A stretch of DNA of 64,000 bases from Halarcobacter ebronensis. Lineage in GTDB: Bacteria > Campylobacterota > Campylobacteria > Campylobacterales > Arcobacteraceae. Within the stretch, counting starts at the first letter, position 1; each line of letters starts with the position of its first letter. Below are positions 55,346-64,000 of this stretch, piece by piece. Location of the stretch: assembly GCF_013201825.1 (NCBI RefSeq), contig NZ_CP053836.1, forward strand, positions 2,232,001 through 2,296,000, given 5' to 3'. The notes under the pieces were generated by a model that did not search any database, was not told the origin of the DNA, and saw only the letters and a program-made list of their open reading frames with translations. The translations under genes and the position numbers were made by a program.

Positions 55346-55360
55346 TTTTATACTAGCTTT
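55338..55360. terminator. Bidirectional terminator between P-type ATPase and AraC genes
   Basis: AAAGCTAG (55338-55345) and CTAGCTTT (55353-55360) form an 8-base stem with a 7-base loop and A/T flanks. It overlaps the ends of both converging genes. Confidence 0.72.
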
Positions 55361-56346
55361 TATCTCCCATAATAGATAGTTCTACTCTCTTTTTTTATCT
55401 GCATAGGAGTAATACCAAAATAGTCTTTGAAAATTTTACTAAAATGGCTTATACTTTTATAACCCACCAAAAAAGAAGCTTCACCTATATTTATATCACT
55501 ACTTTCTAAAAGTTTTTTTGCCTCCATTAGTCTATGTTCTTGAAGCAATCCATATACGGTATTTCCGAATAACTGCTTAAAACCCTTTTTTAATTTAAAC
55601 TCATTAATTGCAGCTTTATGAGCCAACTCTTTTAGTGAAGGAGGGTTCATAATATTATCAAAAAGAATTTTTTTTGCTTTATTTAGAGATTCAATATCTT
55701 GATTAGTTAGAAATATCTGCTCATTTTGTATCTCTACTGTATTTAAAGTTGTATATATCAAATCATAAAGTTTAGACTCTAAATATAACTCTTTTAATCT
55801 ATCTTCAACCATAGAGATTTGTGAAATTTCTTTTAGTAGTGTTTGTTGATACTCATTAATGTAGTTATTAAAACAAAACTTTATAAAATCACTTTCAAAA
55901 AGAGGTTTTGTTTTTAATAATTTTTCATTATTCTTTTTTATCTCTTTAAAAAGATTATCCTCAAAAGTTATATAGTGGGAGGAGTATAATCTATTTTTAT
56001 GATATAACCCTTTAGTATCAGAGCCATTTAAGTACTCTCCTGTGTAGCATAAATTGGTGTTTATATCAATAGTTCTGCCTTTTTTGTCTTTCATATATGA
56101 GACTTCACCAATATTAAAACCCATAAAAGAGAATTCTTCACTATTTAAGGCTTCTAATATAATATCATCATAATAATAAGCAGTATAAAAAGAGTATGTA
56201 AACCCCAATCCTGTGTTAAAATAGCTTAAATTAAGTTTACCTAAGTTTGTATCAAAGGTTAAACTATTTTTATCTCTATTTCTATTAGGAAGACACTTAT
56301 ATTTTATATCCTCCCAAAACTCTTTTGAAGAAACAATTCTACTCAT
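55360..56346 (-). CDS. AraC-family regulator (PchR/YbtA-like)
   Basis: This 328-residue regulator has an N-terminal ligand-type domain of about 215 residues without a cupin motif I can name, and a C-terminal double HTH (about 228-325; LKELAHKAAINEFKLKKGFK, NTVYGLLQEHRLMEAKKLLE, GEASFLVGYKSISHFSKIF, FGITPMQIKK). Genes of this size divergent from a TonB receptor are usually siderophore-sensing activators such as PchR, AlcR or YbtA. It likely binds the AATCC/ACAA box found before three nearby operons, including the receptor and its own start. The ligand would be the Fe-siderophore; that is inference. Confidence 0.87.
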   Translation of the reverse strand: MSRIVSSKEFWEDIKYKCLPNRNRDKNSLTFDTNLGKLNLSYFNTGLGFTYSFYTAYYYDDIILEALNSEEFSFMGFNIGEVSYMKDKKGRTIDINTNLCYTGEYLNGSDTKGLYHKNRLYSSHYITFEDNLFKEIKKNNEKLLKTKPLFESDFIKFCFNNYINEYQQTLLKEISQISMVEDRLKELYLESKLYDLIYTTLNTVEIQNEQIFLTNQDIESLNKAKKILFDNIMNPPSLKELAHKAAINEFKLKKGFKQLFGNTVYGLLQEHRLMEAKKLLESSDINIGEASFLVGYKSISHFSKIFKDYFGITPMQIKKESRTIYYGR

Positions 56347-56368
56347 AAAAATACTCCTAATGATAAAA

Positions 56369-56423
56369 AAAATCCTTATAACAATAAAACAATATTGATA
56401 ATTATTCTTAATTTAACTAGAAT
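56369..56423 (+). promoter_or_regulatory. Shared-architecture promoter 2 (TonB receptor), with Fur-like box
   Basis: AAAATCC (56369-56375), ACAATAAA (56381-56388), -35 TTGATA (56395-56400), exactly 17 bases, -10 TAGAAT (56418-56423). TGATAATTATTCTTA (56396-56410) agrees with the 7-1-7 Fur half-site pattern at 12 of 14 bases. The region lies 23 bases before the divergent AraC start, so it could serve autoregulation as well. Confidence 0.65.
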
Positions 56424-56459
56424 TTTGCTTTATTTCTGGTTAAGTGTAAGGAGAAGATA

Positions 56460-58532
56460 ATGTTTTCGAAAAGAATAATATATGGAAGTATATTAATAAG
56501 TTGTGCTCTTTTTGGAAATGAAAATAGCGTGGGGGAAGTAACAGTAACTGCGAATAAAGTAGAAGAGAATATTATAAATGTTCCACAAAGTATTACAGTT
56601 ATTGAAAAAGAAGAGTTAACTGAAAAGAATATAAACTCTATTCCAAAAATTATTGATCAAATTCCAAATATGCATATTGCAAAGGAAAAAGCATTTGGAA
56701 CAACTGTAAATTTTAGAGGCTTAAATACATCTATGTTTACAAACAATAACCCAGTAGTTGTTTACATAGACGGGGTACCTGTAATGGATAAATACTCTTA
56801 TAAAGCAGCATTAACTAATGTAAAAAGAGTCGAAGTATTAAGAGGTCCACAAGGAACCTTATATGGAAAAGATGCAATTGGTGCAGTTATTAATATAGTT
56901 ACAGAAGACACACCTGATAATATAACAGGATTTGTTGGAGTTGAATATGGTAGTAATAACTTTATGCAAACAAATTTTAATATTAGTGCTCCTTTAGTTG
57001 ATAATATCTTATATGCGGGAATTAATGGTGAGTTTTCTAAAGATGATGGATGGCAAACAAATACTTATCTAAATGATAATAAATCAGAGAAGAGTGAAAA
57101 TAAAGATATAAATGCATATTTCAAATATCTACCTACAGATAGATTGAGTATGAAGTTTAATATAACTCATAGTGAGACTGATGATAATGGTATAAATGGG
57201 AATGTTTTTACATCAACAAATATAAAAGATATAAAAAGAAGTGGAGCAGAAACTGTAAGTATGGATATTCCAACAACAGAAAAAATTGAATCTGATTCAC
57301 TAAGTTTAGCTTTAGAATACAATTTAGATTATTTTGATCTTAATTTTGTATCAACATACAGAGACTCAGATCTTAATGGAATTTATGATTCAGATTATTT
57401 GGATGGAACTAAACCTGATGCTGGTCTTACCCAATGGAATTCTACAGATACTAAAACTTATACAAATGAACTTAGAGTATCAAACTATGATAATTTTATC
57501 AAGTGGGTTGGAGGACTATATTTTGATTCCCAAAAAGTAGTTCAAAGTCCTTATGGATATGATAGTGTTAGTGGAGGAGCTGTATATCATGGGAATGCAG
57601 ATTCGACAACTAAATCAAAAACTTATGCACTCTTTGGTCAGACAATGATACCCCTTACAGAAAAATTGGAGCTTACTCTAGGAGGAAGATACCAAAAAAT
57701 TAAAAAAGATTTTTATGTGGATGTTTTAAATACTTGGGGTGGTTTTACACTATCAGATTTTACAATAGATACAGAAAAAACTTGGAATGTATTTTTACCA
57801 AAAGTAGCTATGTCTTATAAAATAGATGAAGATCTTGCATCTTTTCTTTCTATTTCTAAAGGCTATATGCCAGGAGGTTTTAACTATTTCCCTTCATCAC
57901 CAAATATCAATGATGCAATGTTTAAACCCCAAGAGTCAATAAATTATGAAATGGGAGTTAAAGGAGCATTTAAAGATTTTAACTTTGCAGCTTCATTATT
58001 TTATATGGATATTAGTGATATCCATATATATAAATCTGATGGAATGAACTGGTTTACAGATAATGCAAAAAAAGCACACTCATATGGATTAGAACTTGAA
58101 GGGAAATATTTTTTAAGTGATGTTTTTGATATTAGTGGTAGTTTAGGATTGATTAAATCAGAATATGACGATTATGATGCAGGAGGAGGAGTTAAATTTG
58201 ATGGACAAGATATTGAAAATATACCTTCACATACTTTAAATCTTTCATTAAACTATAATGGGAATAGTGGAATCTATGGTTATGTAAATGTTGTAAATAG
58301 AGGGAATATAAACTTCTATGATAATAATAACAAAAGATTCTTAGAGGATGATGGAAACACTACTATAAACATAAAAATAGGTAAAAAGTTTTCAAATTGG
58401 GATATATACGCATATGTTGATAATATAACAGATGAAGATTATGTAACTTCATATATGTCTAAATCAGGTTTAGCAATTGCTCTATTTAATGAACCAAGAT
58501 TCTTTGGAATTGGTGCAAGATATAGCTTTTAA
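56460..58532 (+). CDS. TonB-dependent siderophore receptor
   Basis: This 690-residue outer membrane transporter has a signal peptide (IIYGSILISCALFG), a TonB-box-like GEVTVTANK, a plug domain (about 40-150; IDQIPNMHIAKEKAFGTTVN, VEVLRGPQGTLYGKDAIGAV) and a 22-strand barrel ending in FGIGARYSF with the terminal Phe. It resembles pesticin/yersiniabactin receptor FyuA and related siderophore receptors. The ligand is unknown. It is divergent from the AraC gene behind a Fur-like box and the shared promoter, and 94 bases before the ABC operon. Confidence 0.93.
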   Translation: MFSKRIIYGSILISCALFGNENSVGEVTVTANKVEENIINVPQSITVIEKEELTEKNINSIPKIIDQIPNMHIAKEKAFGTTVNFRGLNTSMFTNNNPVVVYIDGVPVMDKYSYKAALTNVKRVEVLRGPQGTLYGKDAIGAVINIVTEDTPDNITGFVGVEYGSNNFMQTNFNISAPLVDNILYAGINGEFSKDDGWQTNTYLNDNKSEKSENKDINAYFKYLPTDRLSMKFNITHSETDDNGINGNVFTSTNIKDIKRSGAETVSMDIPTTEKIESDSLSLALEYNLDYFDLNFVSTYRDSDLNGIYDSDYLDGTKPDAGLTQWNSTDTKTYTNELRVSNYDNFIKWVGGLYFDSQKVVQSPYGYDSVSGGAVYHGNADSTTKSKTYALFGQTMIPLTEKLELTLGGRYQKIKKDFYVDVLNTWGGFTLSDFTIDTEKTWNVFLPKVAMSYKIDEDLASFLSISKGYMPGGFNYFPSSPNINDAMFKPQESINYEMGVKGAFKDFNFAASLFYMDISDIHIYKSDGMNWFTDNAKKAHSYGLELEGKYFLSDVFDISGSLGLIKSEYDDYDAGGGVKFDGQDIENIPSHTLNLSLNYNGNSGIYGYVNVVNRGNINFYDNNNKRFLEDDGNTTINIKIGKKFSNWDIYAYVDNITDEDYVTSYMSKSGLAIALFNEPRFFGIGARYSF

Positions 58533-58548
58533 TCCCTTATGCATAAAT

Positions 58549-58604
58549 AAAAATCCCGCTACAAGTATATATATGTTGATAAAAAGTATCAATATCCATA
58601 TACT
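58549..58604 (+). promoter_or_regulatory. Shared-architecture promoter 3 (ABC pair/MFS/MntP operon)
   Basis: AAAAATCCC (58549-58557), ACAA (58561-58564), -35 TTGATA (58576-58581), exactly 17 bases, -10 TATACT (58599-58604). The -35 lies in the perfect dyad TTGATA-AAAAG-TATCAA (58576-58592). Confidence 0.6.
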
Positions 58605-58625
58605 TAAAATAAAATTAGGTTTAAA

Positions 58626-60419
58626 ATGAATAAACAATCAAATAAAAAATATGGATTATGGGCTATTATAAAGCCTGTAATGTTTCAAATAAGAGCTGCA
58701 ATGTTTCTCTCATCTTTGGGAGCAATATGTCTTATTTTTTTTCTAACTCTATTATCTTACTTTTTAACTCAAATTTTGCATGGTGGTCAATTGCAAATAT
58801 TAGATATAAAGTTAAATCTTCTAAATGCAATTTTAATTCTTGGTGCAATTACTATAGTTGCATTTTTATCAAGATTATCAAGTTTTATTGTATCTCATAT
58901 GGGAGCTTTTAAATTAGAAGAAATTTTAAGAACTAAACTTGCTCAACATTTGGCCCAAGTTCCTTTAGGTTATATTATCACTAATGGTTCAGGTGGCTTA
59001 AAAAAAGTTATGCAAGATGATGTAAAAGCTTTACATACTTTTATCGCAGATAGCACTCCTATGATTGCAAAAAGCATTATTGCTCCAATTTTCACCCTAA
59101 TTATACTATTAATTATAGACTATAGACTAGCATTAGTTAGCATTTTAGTTTTAGTTTTAGGATGGATTACAATGGCATATGCCATGAGAGATTCAAAAGT
59201 TTTACGACAAAAATATGAAAAAAGCCAAAGTGATATAAATAGAGCAGTTATTGAATTTGCTCAAGCTATGCCTGTTGTTCGTACTTTTGATGATGGAAGT
59301 AGCTCTTTTAAAAGGTACAATAATTCACTTTTGTCGTATAAAAAGAATTTAAATGAGTGGATGGCAATTAGCTCATTTCCAGCAAAACTAGGTATGATTA
59401 TATTAAGTCCATTGCCTACTCTTATTGTAATTTTTATTACAAGCATTTTATTGATGGAATATAGTTCTTTGGATCTTTTTGCTTTTATTTCTGCTCTTTT
59501 TTTAAGTACAGTAATGGCTGAATCAATGATGCCTATAATGTGGCTTCAAAACTTTATAAAAAAATCTCAAGCATCGGCACTTAGAATTCAAGAGGTTTTA
59601 GATGAAAAGATTTTACAAGAGCCAAAAAATCCAAAACAACCAAGTGAATTTAATATTGAATTTAAAAATGTATATTTTAAATATGACAATATAAATGATT
59701 ATGCCTTAGAGGATATAAACTTTGAGGTTAAACAAAACAGTGTAACGGCACTAGTAGGTCCTAGTGGTGCAGGTAAAAGTACAGTTGCAAAATTGATTCC
59801 AAGATTTTGGGATGTAACTAAAGGAGAAATATTAATAGGAGGAATAAATATTAAAGATATTGACTCAAAAACTTTAATGGATAAGGTCTCTTTCGTATTT
59901 CAAGATACTTTTCTTTTTGCTGATACAATCTTTAATAATATAAAAATGGCAAATCCTAATGCAACAAAGAAGGATGTAATAAATGCTGCAAGAGCAGCCC
60001 AAATAGATGAATTTATTAAAAGTTTACCCAATGGCTATGATACAAAAGCAGGAGATAGGGGAGCAAATCTTTCAGGTGGACAAAAACAGCGTATTACCAT
60101 TGCAAGAGCAATTTTAAGGGATGCTCCAATAATTGTTCTTGATGAAGCTACTGCATTTGCAGACCCGGAGAGTGAAGAGGAGATAATAAAAGCTTTATCA
60201 AATCTTACAAAAAACAAGACTGTTATTATGATAGCCCATCGTCTTTCAACCATAAAAAACGTGGATCAAATTGTTGTTTTTGATAGGGGAAAAATATCAG
60301 AAAAAGGTAAACATAATCAACTACTTGAAAATAAAAAAATCTATTTTCAACTATGGGAAAACTACAAAGAAGCTACAAAATGGAATTTAGAAAAAGGAGA
60401 TTGCAATGAATCAAGATAA
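58626..60419 (+). CDS. Siderophore ABC transporter, YbtP/IrtA-like half
   Basis: This 597-residue inner-membrane protein fuses six exporter-type helices (about 1-320) and an ATPase domain with Walker A GPSGAGKST (from residue 378), signature LSGGQKQRITIARAIL, and Walker B IIVLDEATAFADPESEEEI, the wording typical of YbtPQ/IrtAB importers. These ABC proteins have an exporter fold but import ferric siderophores. It overlaps the next gene by 14 bases, which codes the partner half. Direction of transport is inferred from family and context. Confidence 0.9.
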   Translation: MNKQSNKKYGLWAIIKPVMFQIRAAMFLSSLGAICLIFFLTLLSYFLTQILHGGQLQILDIKLNLLNAILILGAITIVAFLSRLSSFIVSHMGAFKLEEILRTKLAQHLAQVPLGYIITNGSGGLKKVMQDDVKALHTFIADSTPMIAKSIIAPIFTLIILLIIDYRLALVSILVLVLGWITMAYAMRDSKVLRQKYEKSQSDINRAVIEFAQAMPVVRTFDDGSSSFKRYNNSLLSYKKNLNEWMAISSFPAKLGMIILSPLPTLIVIFITSILLMEYSSLDLFAFISALFLSTVMAESMMPIMWLQNFIKKSQASALRIQEVLDEKILQEPKNPKQPSEFNIEFKNVYFKYDNINDYALEDINFEVKQNSVTALVGPSGAGKSTVAKLIPRFWDVTKGEILIGGINIKDIDSKTLMDKVSFVFQDTFLFADTIFNNIKMANPNATKKDVINAARAAQIDEFIKSLPNGYDTKAGDRGANLSGGQKQRITIARAILRDAPIIVLDEATAFADPESEEEIIKALSNLTKNKTVIMIAHRLSTIKNVDQIVVFDRGKISEKGKHNQLLENKKIYFQLWENYKEATKWNLEKGDCNESR

Positions 60420-62190
60420 AAGCATTTCATTTAAACAGTCATATAAAATAAGTTTAGAACTTGCAGGAAAATATTCAAAACTTGTAAAAAAAAGTTATAT
60501 GTACTATATCTTATCTTTTATATTTCAAGCTATCGCTTTTCTACTTTTTTATCCGCTATTAAATGCAATATTTGCAAAAGAGTTTTCACTAGAAAACTCT
60601 CTTATTTGGTTAAGTGCAATAGTTGTTTTAAGTCTAATATCTTTTATATTTAAATGGCTTGCTACGAATTTTCAATATTCTGGTGATTTAGTAGAGGTAA
60701 CCCACTCTTTAAGAGTGAAATTAGGAAAAAAAATAAAATCAATGCCCCTTCAAAGTCTATATAAGTATAGAACAGGAGAGCTAAACTCAACCTTGGCACA
60801 AAATGTTGATGACTCTGTACTTCATATGGGTATTGTTGCGGGAATGGCACTAGAGACTATTGTTATACCAATAGTACTTGTGATTGGAACTTTTATAATA
60901 GATTTTAAAATGGGAATTGCACTTTTAGTAGCTATTCCTATAGCAATTCCCATATACAATTGGTCAAGAAAAAAAACTAAATGGGAAAAAGAAGAAGGGG
61001 CAAAAGCCCACGCTACACTAGAAGCAGATACAATAGAGTATTTACAAGGACTTACAGTATTAAGATCTATCAATCAAATAGGAGAAAATGCAACTACACT
61101 TAAAAAATCTATTGTAACCGTAAGAGAAGTTCAAAAAAAAGGTGTCATAGGTTCCTCTTTACCTATGATAATTATGAATACACTTATAGAGTTTATTTTT
61201 TTACTTATACTTAGTTTAGGAGCTCTTTGGGTTGCAAAAGAGGAGTTATCTTTTGCTGCTTTAGCTGCACTTCTTATTATTTTAGGAAGGCTTAGTGAAC
61301 CTTTAGCTAATTTTTTAGCCATCGCAGGAGTTCTTGATGTTATGCATGCAGGATTTAAAAATATTAAAAAAATTTTTGATACAGAAGATTTTACAATACA
61401 TAAGCCAATATTAGAACCTAAAAAGTTCAATATAGATTTTGACAATGTAACTTTTAATTATGATGATAGTGATAAAAAAGCTTTAGAATATTTATCTTTA
61501 GAGATAAAACAAAATTCTCTAACAGCAATAGTTGGTCCATCAGGGAGCGGTAAAACTACAATTACTAAACTTATAATGCGTTATGCAGACCCACAAAATG
61601 GAACTATCAAAATAGGAGATGTAGATATAAGAAATATGGAACAATCTAAGTTAATGAGTTATATTTCTGTGGTATTTCAAGATGTTTACCTATTTGATGA
61701 TACCATCTTAAATAATATTAGAATGGGGAAACCAAATGCTAATAATGCAGAAGTGATGCTTGCATCAAAAGCTGCTTTTTGTCACGAATTTATCTCAAAG
61801 TTACCAAAAGGTTACGATACAAAAATTGGTGAGATTGGGGGAAGTTTAAGTGGTGGGGAGAGACAACGTATTTCAATAGCTAGAGCCATCTTAAAAGATG
61901 CTCCTATTGTTATTCTTGATGAACCAACCTCTGCACTTGATACACAAAGTGAAGTTGCAGTTCAAAATGCCTTGGATGAACTAATAAAAAATAAAACAGT
62001 AATTGTAATAGCACATAGACTCTCAACCATAGCCCATGCTGATAATATCTTAGTAATAGAAGATGGAAAATTAAAAGAGAGAGGAACACATATTGAATTA
62101 ATGGCTAAAAAAGAGAAATACTACTCTATGGTTCAAGCTCAAGAAAGAACTAAAGAATGGAATTCAATAACAAAGAAAAAAAATGAATAA
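60406..62190 (+). CDS. Siderophore ABC transporter, YbtQ/IrtB-like half
   Basis: This 594-residue partner half-transporter has six helices (about 1-315), Walker A GPSGSGKTT (from residue 377), LSGGERQRISIARAILKD and Walker B IVILDEPTSALDTQSE. The KYRTGELNSTLAQNVDDSVLH segment is an exporter-fold coupling region. With the preceding protein it should form a heterodimer. It overlaps the upstream gene by 14 bases and the MFS gene by 8, so the four-gene operon is translationally coupled. Confidence 0.9.
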   Translation: MNQDKSISFKQSYKISLELAGKYSKLVKKSYMYYILSFIFQAIAFLLFYPLLNAIFAKEFSLENSLIWLSAIVVLSLISFIFKWLATNFQYSGDLVEVTHSLRVKLGKKIKSMPLQSLYKYRTGELNSTLAQNVDDSVLHMGIVAGMALETIVIPIVLVIGTFIIDFKMGIALLVAIPIAIPIYNWSRKKTKWEKEEGAKAHATLEADTIEYLQGLTVLRSINQIGENATTLKKSIVTVREVQKKGVIGSSLPMIIMNTLIEFIFLLILSLGALWVAKEELSFAALAALLIILGRLSEPLANFLAIAGVLDVMHAGFKNIKKIFDTEDFTIHKPILEPKKFNIDFDNVTFNYDDSDKKALEYLSLEIKQNSLTAIVGPSGSGKTTITKLIMRYADPQNGTIKIGDVDIRNMEQSKLMSYISVVFQDVYLFDDTILNNIRMGKPNANNAEVMLASKAAFCHEFISKLPKGYDTKIGEIGGSLSGGERQRISIARAILKDAPIVILDEPTSALDTQSEVAVQNALDELIKNKTVIVIAHRLSTIAHADNILVIEDGKLKERGTHIELMAKKEKYYSMVQAQERTKEWNSITKKKNE

Positions 62191-63436
62191 AAAGAAATTA
62201 TCAATAAATCAGATAATTTTATTGTTTAGTTTATATACTACACAATATTTGGGTTTAGCATTTTTTAGTGTTGCTCTTATAGGTATTTTAAGACAAGAAG
62301 ATATGCCCCTAGAGCAACTAGGGCTGATTTATATGTTAGGACTTTTTTGGGTGTTTAGATTTTTGTGGGCTCCTTTTATTGATAAAATTAAATTTAAAAA
62401 TATAGGTCACTACAAAGGATGGATTATAATATTTCAATCCCTTATGGTAATAGTATTAATAGCAATATCTATGTTTGATGTTGCAACCCAATTAAGTATA
62501 ATTATTTTTTTAAGTCTATTTTTTGCATTTTTTGCATCTTCACAAAATATTGCTCTGGATGCCCTTGTATATAAAAGTACCTTTAAAAGTCAAAGGTCAC
62601 TAGCACTATCAATTAAAACATCAAGTGGACTTATAGGGATGGTATTAGGTGGAGGAGTGGGATTAATTATTTACTCCTATACAAATTGGCAATATACTAT
62701 TCTACTTATATCCTTTGTAACCTCACTATCATTAATACAACTATTTTTTTATAAAGAACCACAAATTAAAGAGAAAATAATGGGTGAGAATAAAATTGAT
62801 TTCAGACAATATATAGAGTTTTGGAGAGGTAAAAAAAGGAAAATGTGGTTAGTTCTTCTATTAATATATCCTGCAAGTATTGCCTCTGCATATGGAATGA
62901 CTACTCCAATTTTGGTAGATTTAGGATGGAGCTTGGATAAAATTGGATACATTGTAAATATTATTGGTTATGGTTTTGGAATTATTGCATCTTTTTGTGC
63001 CACATGGTTTATAAAATATTTTGGTAAAAAAAATAGTTTAGTTATTGCAGCCATTGGTCAAAGTATTGGTGCTCTTCTACTTTTGGTACTTTTTTATGAC
63101 TCAAGCGATTATGTAGTAATGTTTGTTGTTGGATTTATTTTTGTTTTTTATACTCCCTCTGCTGTTATTATGTCAACTTTAATGATGAATCAAGCTTCAA
63201 AAAAATCCCCTGCAGCACAATTTGCTATACAACATAGCTTTTTTATGTTTGCAGGAATATTTTTTACTAGTATTTCCTTAACACTATCAGGTATTTTTGG
63301 TTATTCAAATGTGATTATAATCTGCTCACTTATTGGAGGTTCTGCTGCATTATTATCTTTAAAAATTGAGAATATAACAAAAAAGGAGGTTCAAAATACA
63401 GATGATAGAGCTACTATTATTAGCCCTAGCACTTAG
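62183..63436 (+). CDS. RhtX/FptX-like MFS siderophore permease
   Basis: This 417-residue twelve-helix major facilitator resembles the RhtX/FptX family that imports ferric rhizobactin or pyochelin through the inner membrane: LFSLYTTQYLGLAFFSVALI, FRFLWAPFIDKI, FFASSQNIALDALVYKST and ASAYGMTTPILVDLGWSLDKI, like AmpG. In its place after YbtPQ-type genes it could be a second import route or move the desferri-siderophore. Its 3' end overlaps mntP by 35 bases; the C-terminal tail (NTDDRATIISPST) is polar and lies over the mntP start. Confidence 0.83.
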   Translation: MNKKKLSINQIILLFSLYTTQYLGLAFFSVALIGILRQEDMPLEQLGLIYMLGLFWVFRFLWAPFIDKIKFKNIGHYKGWIIIFQSLMVIVLIAISMFDVATQLSIIIFLSLFFAFFASSQNIALDALVYKSTFKSQRSLALSIKTSSGLIGMVLGGGVGLIIYSYTNWQYTILLISFVTSLSLIQLFFYKEPQIKEKIMGENKIDFRQYIEFWRGKKRKMWLVLLLIYPASIASAYGMTTPILVDLGWSLDKIGYIVNIIGYGFGIIASFCATWFIKYFGKKNSLVIAAIGQSIGALLLLVLFYDSSDYVVMFVVGFIFVFYTPSAVIMSTLMMNQASKKSPAAQFAIQHSFFMFAGIFFTSISLTLSGIFGYSNVIIICSLIGGSAALLSLKIENITKKEVQNTDDRATIISPST

Positions 63437-63941
63437 CATGGATGCCTTTGCTGTATCCATTGGACTTGGAATAAAAAATACTAAAAATATAAAAATATTA
63501 GCAATTAAAACAGGCCTATTCTTTGGTATGTTTCAGGCACTTATGCCTTTTATTGGTTATATGGGTGGTGTGGGTTTAAAGCAATATATACAAGGATATG
63601 ACTCTATTATAGCTTTTATATTACTTTTGATTATTGGTTCTAAAATGATTTATGAGTCTTTTGGAGAGAATATTGAAGAGGATATCACTTTAATATCTAA
63701 TAAGCTATTATTAATACTTGCAATAGCCACAAGTATTGATGCAATGGCTGCAGGTTTTACATTACATCTTCTAAATGTTACAGTTTATACTGCACTATTT
63801 ATCATTGGAGTTACAACTTTTTTTATATCAATATTTGGAATATATATTGGTAAAAAAGGAGGTAACAAATATGAAAGCAAAGCTGAATTACTAGGGGGAT
63901 TGATACTTATTTTAATTGGTTTTAAAATTTTATTACTTTAA
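63402..63941 (+). CDS. mntP: Manganese efflux pump MntP
   Basis: This 179-residue inner-membrane protein of six helices exports Mn2+. It has two repeated halves with the key acidic residues: LALALSMDAFAVSIGLGIKN and IATSIDAMAAGFTLHLL. An AAGGAGGT ribosome site lies 10 bases before the ATG, inside the MFS gene. It is the last gene of the ABC-MFS operon. Pairing Mn export with iron import fits Fe/Mn balance, as MntP is often Fe- or Mn-controlled. Confidence 0.93.
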   Translation: MIELLLLALALSMDAFAVSIGLGIKNTKNIKILAIKTGLFFGMFQALMPFIGYMGGVGLKQYIQGYDSIIAFILLLIIGSKMIYESFGENIEEDITLISNKLLLILAIATSIDAMAAGFTLHLLNVTVYTALFIIGVTTFFISIFGIYIGKKGGNKYESKAELLGGLILILIGFKILLL

Positions 63942-64000
63942 TAAAATGCTTTAAATAAATATAAAAATATTTCATACAACTTTTCAAAGTTAGTGTAATC
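63942..64000. other. End of window, AT-rich non-coding
   Basis: 59 bases after mntP; no terminator or gene was recognised before the window ends. Confidence 0.5.

Overview
This is an AT-rich, gene-dense stretch of a Campylobacterota chromosome, most likely from the Arcobacter group (Arcobacteraceae). The main evidence is the conserved order rplU-rpmA-obgE-proB-fmt-birA-parA-parB-atpF'-atpF-atpH-atpA-atpG-atpD-atpC-exbB-exbD-tolA-tolB-pal-cpoB-slyD-fabD-mtnN. From memory, Campylobacter jejuni has almost the same order. The giant adhesin and the photolyase suggest a free-living, possibly marine, surface-attaching organism, but the species cannot be named from sequence alone. No rRNA, tRNA, CRISPR array or insertion sequence was recognised.

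Layout. (1) 1-13937 is a LapA-type adhesin locus: the 5' part of a type I secretion ABC transporter (cut by the window edge), a TolC-like outer membrane channel with a SPOR-like tail, a divergent OmpR-type response regulator, a small unknown protein, and a 3290-residue VCBS-repeat adhesin with an N-terminal retention module and a Ser-Ala-Ala-Gly site placed like the LapG cleavage site. (2) 14141-18019 holds mtnN, fabD, slyD, cpoB and pal. (3) 18095-24894 is an insertion between pal and tolB: an SRPBCC protein, a TIGR01777 epimerase, a LytTR regulator, a LytS-type kinase, a CrtI-like FAD oxidoreductase, a photolyase and a DUF523-DUF1722 protein. The last five form a tightly overlapping operon that looks like a photo-stress module with its own two-component system. 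(4) 24965-42746 is the conserved block: Tol/Exb, F1Fo ATP synthase, ParAB, BirA, Fmt, ProB, ObgE, L27, L21, RidA and DnaG, with an AEC-family transporter on the other strand between fmt and birA. (5) 42807-46022 runs on the plus strand: a LapB-like TPR protein, rnhA, rnc and aroC, followed by ynfA and a converging MFS pump.

(6) 47712-63941 is an accessory region that looks devoted to metals and siderophores. It has a LolA-like protein/outer membrane barrel/RND trio, a decayed AraC gene, an ArsR regulator with a Zn/Cd P-type ATPase, a PchR-like AraC regulator divergent from a TonB-dependent receptor, a YbtP/YbtQ (IrtAB)-type ABC pair, an RhtX/FptX-like MFS transporter and a MntP-type Mn exporter. 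No siderophore synthesis genes are visible, so use of foreign siderophores is likely.

The most notable finding is that three transcription units in region 6 (the RND trio, the TonB receptor and the ABC operon) share one promoter design read directly from the sequence: an AATCC box and an ACAA core, then 19-20 bases after AATCC a TTGATA -35 hexamer, then exactly 17 bases and a -10 hexamer. This suggests one regulon, probably run by the AraC protein encoded there, with Fur as a possible co-regulator. It ties the otherwise unexplained LolA-like/barrel/RND trio to siderophore handling.
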